Shown one piece after another: positions 54,197-62,791 of a DNA stretch of 64,000 nt; position 1 is the stretch's first letter, and each line of letters begins with the position of its first letter. The notes beneath the pieces were generated by a model, which saw nothing but the letters and a program-made list of their open reading frames with translations, was not told where the DNA came from and searched no databases. The stretch comes from an uncultured Pseudorhodobacter sp. Its GTDB lineage: Bacteria > Pseudomonadota > Alphaproteobacteria > Rhodobacterales > Rhodobacteraceae. The stretch is from the NCBI GenBank assembly GCA_913062925.1, contig CAJXWJ010000006.1, positions 1-64,000 of the forward strand. The letters run 5' to 3'. The translations under genes and the position numbers were made by a program.

Positions 54197-54907
54197 CTAT
54201 CGGCCCAGCGTGTCAACGACGCCGCGCATCCGTTTATCTTCTAGATCCATAAAGCTTTGACCCATCTCATAGGCGCGCTGCACCTCGATCATCCGGGCGA
54301 TTTCCAGCACTGGATTTACGTTGCTGTCTTCCAGATAGCCCTGCATCAGCTTGGCACTCTGGGCGGGAACCACCGCATTGGCCGAAAACATGGTGCCCGC
54401 CTGATGTTGCAGCGTTAACGGATCGGCGGCCTGCCAAAGCCCGATTTGTGCCAAGGGCGCGCCATCGGCCGAAACCGTGCCGTCTTGCGAGACAGAAATT
54501 GCCATCGCATTGGGCGGCACGATGACCGGCGCGCCACCGCCATCGAGCAAACGATATCCGTCATTATTCACCAATTCTCCGGTCGGAGCGGGCGTGAAGC
54601 TACCTGCGCGTGTCAACCGTGGCCCATTGGGCGTTTGCAGTTGAAAAAACCCCTCGCCTTGAATGGCAAAATCAAACGCAGCGCCGGTCCGTGTGATGCC
54701 GGCCTGAGTCAAGTCAATCACCCGCACATCACCCGTGGCCATCGACAAGGAAGGGCCATCTTGGCCGCCGCTGATATATTCTTCAAACATCACGCCTTCA
54801 CGGCGAAAACCGTTGGTCGAGATATTAGCGATATTGTTTGCTACAACCTGCATCTCGCGCATCAGGCCCGATTGCCGTGTCAGCGTAGTATATCCGGCTG
54901 CATCCAT
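54197..54907 (-). CDS. flgF: Flagellar proximal rod protein FlgF
   Basis: QSGLMREMQVVANNIANISTNGFRREGVMFEEY; QGYLEDSNVNPVLEIARMIEVQRAYEMGQSFMDLEDKR. Confidence 0.93.
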   Translation of the reverse strand: MDAAGYTTLTRQSGLMREMQVVANNIANISTNGFRREGVMFEEYISGGQDGPSLSMATGDVRVIDLTQAGITRTGAAFDFAIQGEGFFQLQTPNGPRLTRAGSFTPAPTGELVNNDGYRLLDGGGAPVIVPPNAMAISVSQDGTVSADGAPLAQIGLWQAADPLTLQHQAGTMFSANAVVPAQSAKLMQGYLEDSNVNPVLEIARMIEVQRAYEMGQSFMDLEDKRMRGVVDTLGR

Positions 54908-54908
54908 G

Positions 54909-55175
54909 TTAACCCCCTACAATTAAAGGAATAATACGGTCTGTGAAAAAGGCCACCAAAGTGGCAGTCATAAAGCTCATCGAGACCCAGAACACCGCCA
55001 GCATCGCTGCGACCTTTGGCACGAAGGTGAGGGTGTTTTCTTGGATCGAGGTAAGCGCCTGAAACAATCCGATGACGATGCCGACAACCAGCGCCGCCGC
55101 AAGCAACGGGGCTGACATCAGCACCGCCGCCCAAAGCCCCTGACGCAGAATGTCGTAGATCGCCTCTTGCGTCAT
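54909..55175 (-). CDS. fliQ: Flagellar export apparatus protein FliQ
   Basis: 88 aa, two TMs, VVGIVIGLFQALTSIQENTLTFVPKVAAMLAVF. Confidence 0.94.
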   Translation of the reverse strand: MTQEAIYDILRQGLWAAVLMSAPLLAAALVVGIVIGLFQALTSIQENTLTFVPKVAAMLAVFWVSMSFMTATLVAFFTDRIIPLIVGG

Positions 55176-55462
55176 ACCGGCATCCTCAGAATTTCCTGAT
55201 AGGCCTCAACAACCTTATCACGCACTGTGGCAACGGTTTCGACGGCAAGCTGCGTGCTTGCCAGAGCTTGCACCAGCGCATGAGGGTCTGAATTGCCCGT
55301 CATTGCTGCGCGCGCAGTTTCTTCGCCTTGCTGAAGGGTTTCGGCAAAGGTGCCCACCAGACGGCCAAGCACTGCCTCGCCACTTTCAGGTTTAGTCTCA
55401 GGCGCGACGGCTGATCGCGCCTGAGCGTAGTTTTGGGTCACGAGTGAGGTTTTAATATCCAT
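55172..55462 (-). CDS. fliE: Flagellar hook-basal body protein FliE
   Basis: ALVQALASTQLAVETVATVRDKVVEAYQEILRMPV. Confidence 0.92.
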   Translation of the reverse strand: MDIKTSLVTQNYAQARSAVAPETKPESGEAVLGRLVGTFAETLQQGEETARAAMTGNSDPHALVQALASTQLAVETVATVRDKVVEAYQEILRMPV

Positions 55463-55472
55463 TCTAGATCTC

Positions 55473-55853
55473 CTATCGGCGCAGAAGGTCGAACAGGCTT
55501 TGCGTCATTTGACGGGTCTGATCGAACAGTTTGAGGTTCGCGTCATAGCTGCGCTGCGCTTCGCGCGCGTCCGCGATCTCGACCACCAGATCGACGTTCG
55601 ATCCATCATAGTGGCCCGTGCTATCCGCAAGCGGATTGTTTGGATCATAAATGCTTTCAAGCGGAGTCTGATCCAAATGGACACGCGTAGTTTCAACCAA
55701 GCCTGTGTCCATAGCCTCTTGAAAACCAACCGTTTTACGGCGGTATCCAGGGGTGTCGGCATTCGCAATGTTTTCCGAAACATGCCGCAGCCGCAGTGCT
55801 TGCGCCTCCATTCCAGAGGCTGCAAAAGAAAGGGATGTAGAAAAATCGCTCAT
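55473..55853 (-). CDS. flgC: Flagellar rod protein FlgC
   Basis: ASGMEAQALRLRHVSENIANADTPGYRRKTVGF; EIADAREAQRSYDANLKLFDQTRQM. Confidence 0.93.
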   Translation of the reverse strand: MSDFSTSLSFAASGMEAQALRLRHVSENIANADTPGYRRKTVGFQEAMDTGLVETTRVHLDQTPLESIYDPNNPLADSTGHYDGSNVDLVVEIADAREAQRSYDANLKLFDQTRQMTQSLFDLLRR

Positions 55854-55861
55854 TTTAGCCC

Positions 55862-56248
55862 CTACCTATTCCGGCCAAGGCTGGCGCGCAGGATATCGCT
55901 GGTGTTGCGATAAATTGCCAAAGCCATTTCATGGTCTTTGCGCACATCGGCCATTTTCACCATCTCTTGCTCAAGCGAGACGGTATTGCCATTTGGCGCG
56001 GCAGAGCCCTTGGCGCGGCGCAAAAGCTTTTCCGGCTCTGCGCCATCATCGGCAAAGCTATGTTTCGGCCGCGTCGAGCGCATTTGCACAGCGCTGTCGC
56101 GATAGGTTTCGGCAAAGCTTGGAAGATCCATCGCCTTGAAGTTTGGCGTATCTGCATTTGCAACATTCTGAGCGATGACACCCATACGATCGCCGGCGCG
56201 CTGCGCCATCGCATTTGCCATTCTGGTCAGTTGTAAACTTTCAAACAT
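55862..56248 (-). CDS. flgB: Flagellar rod protein FlgB
   Basis: MAQRAGDRMGVIAQNVANADTPNFKAMDLPSFAETYRD. Confidence 0.93.
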   Translation of the reverse strand: MFESLQLTRMANAMAQRAGDRMGVIAQNVANADTPNFKAMDLPSFAETYRDSAVQMRSTRPKHSFADDGAEPEKLLRRAKGSAAPNGNTVSLEQEMVKMADVRKDHEMALAIYRNTSDILRASLGRNR

Positions 56249-56330
56249 CGGGATTCTCCCTGCTTCGCTTCACTAAGGCTTAAGGGTGATTCCTTTAGAA
56301 AGGGTAAGCAGCGAACAAACGGAGAATCCG

Positions 56331-57638
56331 ATGGGCCATATTTTCGATACACTTTGTGCAGAAATTTCAGCAGTTGCAGTTTCCAATCTGCTGGGCCGCG
56401 TTGCAGAGGTGTCACGCGGCACGGTTTTGGTCTCGGGTCTAGGCAAAGCCGTGCGCCAAGGCGATCGTGTGCTGATTGGCAACAGGCTTGCGGGGGAGGT
56501 GCTAAACCTGACGGCGAGCGGCGCCTTGGTGCTGACCGAAGGTCCGCCAGAAGGGCTGTCGATTGGCACCGTGGTCGAGCTTTTGGGCGCGACAACGCTT
56601 GCGCCCGACAATTCTTGGATCGGCCGCATCCTTGACCCCTATGGCCGCCCGATGGATGGCAAACCACTGTTTCGCGGGCTTAAAGCCCGCGCGCTGCGTG
56701 CCGAAGCGCCACCCGCAGCGGCCCGCCGCCGCATGGGGGGGCGTTTGTCGTCGAGCATTGCGGTTTTTGACACCTTGCTGCCCTTGGTGCGCGGGCAGAG
56801 AATTGGTCTTTTTGCGGGTTCGGGCGTTGGAAAATCCTCTTTGTTGGCGAAATTTGCCCGGGGTGTCGAGGCGGATGTGGTGGTGATTGCTCTGATCGGC
56901 GAGCGTGGCCGCGAATTGCGCGAATTTGTCGAACGTGTGCTTGGGCCAGAGGGGATGGCGCGCTCGGTTCTGGTTACGGCCACATCTGACCAATCAGCGC
57001 TGGCAAGGCGGCGCTGCGCGCTGGCCGCCATGACGGTCGCCGAACATTTTCGCGCGCAGGGCCTTCATGTTCTGCTTTTGGCCGATTCGATCACCCGCTT
57101 TGCCGAGGCACATCGCGAAGTCGCCCTTGCCTCGGGTGAAACCGCGGCGCTGGGCGGCTATCCGCCCTCGGTGCAGCAAGCGATCATGTCGCTGGCCGAA
57201 CGTGCAGGGCCAGGACCAGAGGGGGAGGGCGATATTACCGCGGTGTTTTCGGTGCTGGTCGCTGGCTCGGATATGGAGGAAACCATCGCAGATATCTTGC
57301 GTGGGGTGCTGGACGGTCATGTTGTGCTGGATCGCAAGATCGCAGAACGCGGCCGCTATCCTGCAATTGATTTGTTGCGCTCTGTCTCTCGTAGCCTGCC
57401 CGAGGCAGCAACTGCGGTGGAAAATGACCTGATCGCTGAGGCGCGGCAGATCCTGGGCGCATGGGATCGGGCCGAGATGATGATCCAAGCGGGGCTTTAT
57501 GCCAAAGGTTCTGACCCAATGGTTGATCGCGCAATTAAGATCTGGCCCGCTTTGGACGCCTTTTTGGCAAAATCCGCACCCGAAACCGGCGTGGAGGGCA
57601 GCTTTGCGCAGCTGTCAGCCCTGTTATTGCAACGCTAA
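56331..57638 (+). CDS. fliI: Flagellum-specific ATPase FliI
   Basis: Walker A GLFAGSGVGKSSLLA, ALIGERGRELREFVE, DSITRFAEAHREVALASGE; divergent from flgB. Start at MGHIFDTLC. Confidence 0.95.
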   Translation: MGHIFDTLCAEISAVAVSNLLGRVAEVSRGTVLVSGLGKAVRQGDRVLIGNRLAGEVLNLTASGALVLTEGPPEGLSIGTVVELLGATTLAPDNSWIGRILDPYGRPMDGKPLFRGLKARALRAEAPPAAARRRMGGRLSSSIAVFDTLLPLVRGQRIGLFAGSGVGKSSLLAKFARGVEADVVVIALIGERGRELREFVERVLGPEGMARSVLVTATSDQSALARRRCALAAMTVAEHFRAQGLHVLLLADSITRFAEAHREVALASGETAALGGYPPSVQQAIMSLAERAGPGPEGEGDITAVFSVLVAGSDMEETIADILRGVLDGHVVLDRKIAERGRYPAIDLLRSVSRSLPEAATAVENDLIAEARQILGAWDRAEMMIQAGLYAKGSDPMVDRAIKIWPALDAFLAKSAPETGVEGSFAQLSALLLQR

Positions 57639-57640
57639 CA

Positions 57641-58459
57641 TCATCTGTTGCGCACCCAACCGTTGCTAACAATCTGCTGCATCAGCTGCAAGGCAGAGTT
57701 ATTGCCGGTTGAGGCAGACAGATTGGCAACCTCTGCCCGTAGCAAATAGCGTTTGGTCAATTTATCCAGCGCCGCAGGATCGCTGAATTGACTGATGCTG
57801 CTACTGCCCAATTGAGTCGCCGCTTTTTCTTGAAAGGCATTAAGTTGCTGATCAAGATCCAGTGTTCCAATGCTTTTGGGCAGGCCAAGGGCAGTTTCGA
57901 AAACCGTACGAAGGGCGGTATTGCCCAAAATCGTCAACCATTTGGTGGTCTCACTGCTCGACTTTGCGGCCAAAGCTGGCAATTCCCGCTGCAAGTTAAG
58001 GCTAAGCCGCAGATCACTATCCTGATTGCCAACGGCCACTTCGAATCCGCGGGCCTTATAGGCTTCAATGATCTTATCTGGGAAAGTAGAAATCTTGGTG
58101 CTTGGAACCGAGAAATCCCCAAAACCAAAAGCTGCTGAAAGTTTTAGATACTGCTTGTCTGACAATTTGTTCGCCAGCGCGCTGCTGCTCAACGTGCCAT
58201 CTTGCAACACTTTCTTGATGAAGAACTTATTGTTGATGTCATCGGAAAGCCCATAGGCGCCCAAGGCGACCTTCAGCAAACGCCGATCGGCCACCAGCTC
58301 GTCTGCGGTCGAGACTTTGCCAATATTGGCGCGAAAATAAGCCTCGTCATTCTTGATCTCGGTGGTCGCCGCAAAGGCGGCCTGCTGTGTTGGCAGCGTA
58401 CGCTTCAAAAAGGCCCAGCCAGCATAGCCAGACAGCGGGATGGCTGGGGTAAAGCTCAT
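57641..58459 (-). CDS. DUF1217-type flagellar-cluster protein, function unclear
   Basis: 272 aa; DEAYFRANIGKVSTADELVADRRLLKVALGAYGLSDDINNKFFIKKVLQDGTLSSSALANKLSDKQYLKLSAAFGFGDF pattern of DUF1217 proteins; overlaps flbT by 4 bp. Confidence 0.75.
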   Translation of the reverse strand: MSFTPAIPLSGYAGWAFLKRTLPTQQAAFAATTEIKNDEAYFRANIGKVSTADELVADRRLLKVALGAYGLSDDINNKFFIKKVLQDGTLSSSALANKLSDKQYLKLSAAFGFGDFSVPSTKISTFPDKIIEAYKARGFEVAVGNQDSDLRLSLNLQRELPALAAKSSSETTKWLTILGNTALRTVFETALGLPKSIGTLDLDQQLNAFQEKAATQLGSSSISQFSDPAALDKLTKRYLLRAEVANLSASTGNNSALQLMQQIVSNGWVRNR

Positions 58460-58860
58460 GCAAGTTTCGCGGCAAACAACCGCTCCTCTCGGGGTAATAA
58501 GGTGCGAAGTGTTTTAAGTACCTGATAATGCTGATCTTCAAGCACATAGTCGGTGGCCTGTGAGAGCAGGTTGCGACTGTCATGATCGGTCAAAACCTGA
58601 CTCAGCTGCTCGATACCGCGCAGCAGTTGCAGCTTTGCATCCCCCGCCTGCGCATCACCCGAAAGAACCAATTGCGCGATATAGCAAACCCGACGTACCG
58701 GCGTATTCACCTCTTCGGGATGGATCGCATCGCGCAGCCGCAAAATATTTGCGTTCGGCGTCATAATCGCCAGCCGAGATCGCTTATCCCCATTTTCAAT
58801 GACAGCACCATTGATCAGCACCCTTTCATGCGGGCCAAGTTTCAACACCAAACCTGTCAT
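58456..58860 (-). CDS. flbT: Flagellin translation regulator FlbT
   Basis: LVLKLGPHERVLINGAVIENGDKRSRLAIMTPNANILRLRDAIHPEEVNTPVRRVCYIAQLVLSGD. Confidence 0.95.
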   Translation of the reverse strand: MTGLVLKLGPHERVLINGAVIENGDKRSRLAIMTPNANILRLRDAIHPEEVNTPVRRVCYIAQLVLSGDAQAGDAKLQLLRGIEQLSQVLTDHDSRNLLSQATDYVLEDQHYQVLKTLRTLLPREERLFAAKLA

Positions 58861-59237
58861 TGGGTGCCACCTTCACCACGCAAGCCGCGCATGACCGCTG
58901 TGTTAATTTCAATAAGCACCTCGACCGAGGCTTTGTTATCGCGAACTGCACGACTGTGCAGGGCGGTAAACTCGTAAAGATAGAAAAGCTGTGCGCGCAG
59001 TTTAGCCGGCAAACCATTTTCTGACGAAGCAACATCGCTGGCCAAAGTTGACCAGATGCGCTGATTTTCATCCAAGGCCGCCGCTAGCAGATGAAAACGC
59101 TCTGTCCGCGTGGCCCAAGCTGCGGCCAGCCTTTGGGTGACGCGTGCCAAGAGATCATATTCGATTGAACGAGGGGTTTTTTGCGGAGCTTCGGGCCGTG
59201 CGTAGACGGACCGTGCCGCGGTGAAATGAGCGGTCAC
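58857..59237 (-). CDS. flaF: Flagellin biosynthesis regulator FlaF
   Basis: PRSIEYDLLARVTQRLAAAWATR...NGLPAKLRAQLFYLYEFTALHSRAVRDNKASVEVLIEINTAVMRGL. Confidence 0.94.
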   Translation of the reverse strand: MTAHFTAARSVYARPEAPQKTPRSIEYDLLARVTQRLAAAWATRTERFHLLAAALDENQRIWSTLASDVASSENGLPAKLRAQLFYLYEFTALHSRAVRDNKASVEVLIEINTAVMRGLRGEGGTQ

Positions 59238-59274
59238 AGGGGTTCCTTCCTGGAATTCTGAAGAGGGTAAAGGT

Positions 59275-59301
59275 GGCCGAAGGGGTTAATCCCCTTCGGC
59301 C
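59275..59301. terminator. Perfect 11-bp stem hairpin immediately downstream of flagellin gene
   Basis: GGCCGAAGGGG-TTAAT-CCCCTTCGGCC, 7 nt after flagellin stop (minus strand), before flaF; weak T-richness after it. Confidence 0.65.
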
Positions 59302-59308
59302 GTGACCG

Positions 59309-60544
59309 TTAACGGAACAGCGACAGGATGTTCTGTGGCTGCTGGTTCGCCATCGAAAGCGATTGGGTCGCAAGCTGTTGCTGCACTTGCAGCGCTTGCA
59401 GCCGCGCAGAGGTCTCTTCCATGTCAGCGTCAACCATGGCGCCGATGCCCGACTTCAGAGCATCAGACAGTTTGCCGACAAAAGACGCCTGCGTGTCGAT
59501 CCGGCTTTGCGCCGAACCAAAGTTTGCAGCGGCTGTGATCGACGTCGAAAGCAAGCTTTCGATATTACCAAGGGCGGTCTGCGCGCCGCCCAAGGTCGAG
59601 ACGTCAATCGCATTCAGCGCGCCCAGGCCACCAGCGCTTGCGTTGGTGAACTGGCCAGTGATGGTCAGGTCACTAGCGGCACCTGGGTCAGTTGCGGTAC
59701 CTGCGCCAGTTGTGACCGCAAGGGTACCAACGGTTGCAGGATCATAGCTGACGGTCAAACCGGTAATACCCAAGGCATCAATCGCATTTTTCATGCCGAT
59801 CGCGACCAGATCCGCCGTCACGTTGGTTCCGGAAAGATCCGCATCTGTCACTGTGTAGCTGGCGGTTTGCTTGCCGATCGTCATGCTGATCTTATCGCCA
59901 GCCGCCCAAGCGGTTGCGCCATCTTGGATCGTGATTGAGTCGGTCCCACCGGTCGCATCCATGCTCATGACAAAAGTATCACCGGCGCCCGAAACAAGGC
60001 TCGCCGACACGGTTGTGAAAACATTATTCGCAACATAGGACCCGGTCGACAGATTCTGCCCCGCCACGGTGATATTCGACGCCGCAACACCGGTTGCACT
60101 GCGATCCAACGACGACAGAATGTCGATGTTGCTGGCGTTGTTCACAAGGTTCAGGCCGTTGAACTGTGCTGCCCCCACAACCGAATCGATTTGGTTTTTA
60201 AGAGCAGCAACGTCGGTTTGGATTTTACCACGGTCGACGTTCGATTCTTGTGCCGCAACGATCTTGCCTTTGATTTGGGTCAGCAGATCAGTGACGGTTT
60301 CCGAGGCTTGGCGTGCGACAGAAATCGTCGAAGAACCCAAGTTAAGGCTATCTGAGATGGCTTTGAAACCCTGAACATCAGATTCCATAGACTTCGAAAT
60401 GGCCCAGACCGCGGCATTGTCTTTCGCAGTTGCAACAGATTTCCCTGTCGAAATCTGCGACTGTGTGGCGTTCATGCTTTTGTTGATGGTTTTCATGGTT
60501 TGCAGCGCAACCATGGCACTGTTGTTGGTCAAAATAGACGACAT
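59309..60544 (-). CDS. fliC: Flagellin
   Basis: MSSILTNNSAMVALQTMKTINKSMNATQSQISTGKSVATAKDNAAVWAISKSMESDVQGFKAISDSLNLG; C-term LQALQVQQQLATQSLSMANQQPQNILSLFR. Confidence 0.97.
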   Translation of the reverse strand: MSSILTNNSAMVALQTMKTINKSMNATQSQISTGKSVATAKDNAAVWAISKSMESDVQGFKAISDSLNLGSSTISVARQASETVTDLLTQIKGKIVAAQESNVDRGKIQTDVAALKNQIDSVVGAAQFNGLNLVNNASNIDILSSLDRSATGVAASNITVAGQNLSTGSYVANNVFTTVSASLVSGAGDTFVMSMDATGGTDSITIQDGATAWAAGDKISMTIGKQTASYTVTDADLSGTNVTADLVAIGMKNAIDALGITGLTVSYDPATVGTLAVTTGAGTATDPGAASDLTITGQFTNASAGGLGALNAIDVSTLGGAQTALGNIESLLSTSITAAANFGSAQSRIDTQASFVGKLSDALKSGIGAMVDADMEETSARLQALQVQQQLATQSLSMANQQPQNILSLFR

Positions 60545-60697
60545 CGTTTACTTCCTTCGTATTCCGCTGACGCTTTGCGCCAAGCTTTGACACCGCCACG
60601 ATGGACGGCAGATAAGGCTTTCTATCCGCTGCGATCAGACCGTCTCTGAAGGCGCCACCCCGTCGTGGGATGCAGAGGCAAATTGGGGGTGAAAATC

Positions 60698-60712
60698 CTA
60701 ACGAAGTCTTAA
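60698..60712. promoter_or_regulatory. CtrA-like site (minus strand TTAA-GACTTCG-TTAG) upstream of flagellin
   Basis: Plus strand CTAACGAAGTCTTAA; ~154 bp upstream of flagellin start. Confidence 0.45.
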
Positions 60713-60750
60713 TTCTGCCAAGCGAGATGCGCAGGATTTGAGGCAAACCT

Positions 60751-61080
60751 TCAGAGCCTGCGCGACAACTCGCCGCCACCAGCAGGCTGCGGCCGTTTGC
60801 CATTTTCATCGTAAGTTACTAATCCCATTGCATTTTCACGAACCTCTTCCAAACGCTGGATCGCGGCACGCACCCCCTTGCCGGCCGCCAGAGCTGCCGC
60901 TGCATTGCGCGCAGACTTTGCCTGCAAACGCGTCAAAGTTTTCCGATCTTCCTCTTGGCCAAGGCCCAAAATGGCTGCCTCCAGATCAGGGGCCAGCTGT
61001 TGCAACTGCTCAAAGTTCGCCGACAAAAGGGCGGCATGCATTGCGTCCATCAATCCTTCAATATTAGCATCAATCTGCAT
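60751..61080 (-). CDS. Small helical flagellar-cluster protein, FlgN-like chaperone candidate
   Basis: MQIDANIEGLMDAMHAALLSANFEQLQQLAPDLEAAILGLGQEEDRKTLTRLQAKSARNAAAALAAGKGVRAAIQRL; start overlaps flgJ-like stop. Confidence 0.65.
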   Translation of the reverse strand: MQIDANIEGLMDAMHAALLSANFEQLQQLAPDLEAAILGLGQEEDRKTLTRLQAKSARNAAAALAAGKGVRAAIQRLEEVRENAMGLVTYDENGKRPQPAGGGELSRRL

Positions 61081-61354
61081 TATTTTGTCCTTTCGACATT
61101 GCGTGAAAAAGCTGCTCTGCCAACCCAATTCCCCCATGCGCAACCATCTGTTTGGCCTGCGCATCCCGTAAAAACGAAGCAAACTGCTCCTCGCCGATGC
61201 CGCCACTAAAGCTGCCCTCGCTGGCCCCAAGCCCGGCGTGGCCCAGCATTTCAGACAGAAAACTCGCCTCTAACTCTTTGGCTTTTTGCATCAAAGGGCT
61301 GTCAGGCTTGGGCACGGGCGGTTTGAAATTGGCGCCAATCAGCGGGGTCTGCAT
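61070..61354 (-). CDS. flgJ: Rod-binding protein (FlgJ N-terminal domain-like)
   Basis: MQTPLIGANFKPPVPKPDSPLMQKAKELEASFLSEMLGHAGLGASEGSFSGGIGEEQFASFLRDAQAKQMVAHGGIGLAEQLF. Confidence 0.85.
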   Translation of the reverse strand: MQTPLIGANFKPPVPKPDSPLMQKAKELEASFLSEMLGHAGLGASEGSFSGGIGEEQFASFLRDAQAKQMVAHGGIGLAEQLFHAMSKGQNNAD

Positions 61355-61462
61355 CTGGGTCTCCTTTTGAGTCGGATTTTCTTGAATATCTTTGATGCCG
61401 GTAAACAGGTGGTAACCAATCGCGCAAATACTGCAGACATTCGCGGCAGAAGTCGGTGTCAC

Positions 61463-62791
61463 ATGATTCAACAAACCTCTCTCCTCTTTGCTGGCCCCGC
61501 GCTGGCAGCACCGCTCGCAGGGGCGGCTCAACCGGATGGCAAGGATGCCGATACGGATTTCCGCGGCTGGATGGATTTGGCGGATGTAACCACCGATCCG
61601 CCGGTGGATGACGCGCTGTTGCTAATGGCGCAGATCGCGGGTCTGGTTGTACCCCCCCCCTCGGCTCAGCCCATGCAAGCCCTGCCAGAGGCGACAGAAG
61701 ATGTCGCAATCGCCCTACCAGAGGTCGAACAAGCCTTGGCAAGGGTCGAGCAGGCATCGCAACCTCCCTTTGCAGGGGTGTTGCCAGAGGCAGGAAACAG
61801 CCTTGCCGAAGTCGCCCTCACCGCCGCCGTGCAAAAGACAAAGGCCGAGTCCGCCGCGCAAACCTTATCGGTCGAGTCAAGCAACCAACTGCAAACGATT
61901 GTTTTAGAACCAAAATCTTCTGCCGCAGCACCAGAGGCGGAGGCAGCCCTTCAGCAAGATCAAGCAAAACCGCTGCCCGTGGCAGCAGATATTGATGCCC
62001 CACCCCCACTGGCAGAGGCGCTTGCAGCCTCGGATCCCCGCGCGAAGGCCAAAGCAAAGACCGAGTCTCAGCCAACGGCCACCGGTGTTGCAACCGCACA
62101 GGCCGTTTCAACTGAGGTGGTCGCGCTGGCAGCCTCCCAAGGCCTTGTCGTGCAAATTCCGCAAAGCGCAAGCGCCAGATCATCGGCGCCAACCCCACAT
62201 TGGTCGCGCTCAGAGGCCGCACCAGCGGTTACAGCGTCAAAATCTGACACCCCAGCAGGTTTTTTGCCGCAAGCAGCGGTGCCAGACCCGCAAATTGCAG
62301 CCGAGCAGCCTCAAAACCCAGAGATTGGGCCGCTGTCGCAAAATCAATTCAGCACATCGCAGCCCGAAACCACCAGCCGCTTGCCCGTAGCCCCCCCCGC
62401 TGCACCGTTGCACAGCCAGCTTTTGACCCATGCGCCAAGCGCATTACAAAAACAGGTTGAGGTTTTGCTTTCCCCCGAAGAACTGGGGCATGTGCGCTTT
62501 CAGATTCGGCATTCTGGCGATTCCGTCTCAATTTTTCTAAGCGCTGAACGCCCCGAAACCATGGATATGCTGCGCCGCAATGGCGACGACTTGCTGCGCG
62601 AATTTCGCCAAGCAGGATTTTCAGGCGCATCGCTGGATTTCGGCCAATGGGGCCAACAGCCCCAACCGCAACAACACCCTCCTGCGGCCTTTTCGCAGCC
62701 TGACGATTTCAGCGTGGCGCCACAAATTGCACGTCCAGCCCCGCCAGCACCGTCGTTAGGCCAAGCGCAAGGCCTTAACCTCCGGCTTTGA
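61463..62791 (+). CDS. fliK: Flagellar hook-length control protein FliK
   Basis: Pro/Ala/Gln-rich N-terminal region; C-terminal VEVLLSPEELGHVRFQIRHSGDSVSIFLSAERPETMDMLRRNGDDLLREFRQAGFSGASLDF Flg_hook domain. Confidence 0.88.
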   Translation: MIQQTSLLFAGPALAAPLAGAAQPDGKDADTDFRGWMDLADVTTDPPVDDALLLMAQIAGLVVPPPSAQPMQALPEATEDVAIALPEVEQALARVEQASQPPFAGVLPEAGNSLAEVALTAAVQKTKAESAAQTLSVESSNQLQTIVLEPKSSAAAPEAEAALQQDQAKPLPVAADIDAPPPLAEALAASDPRAKAKAKTESQPTATGVATAQAVSTEVVALAASQGLVVQIPQSASARSSAPTPHWSRSEAAPAVTASKSDTPAGFLPQAAVPDPQIAAEQPQNPEIGPLSQNQFSTSQPETTSRLPVAPPAAPLHSQLLTHAPSALQKQVEVLLSPEELGHVRFQIRHSGDSVSIFLSAERPETMDMLRRNGDDLLREFRQAGFSGASLDFGQWGQQPQPQQHPPAAFSQPDDFSVAPQIARPAPPAPSLGQAQGLNLRL

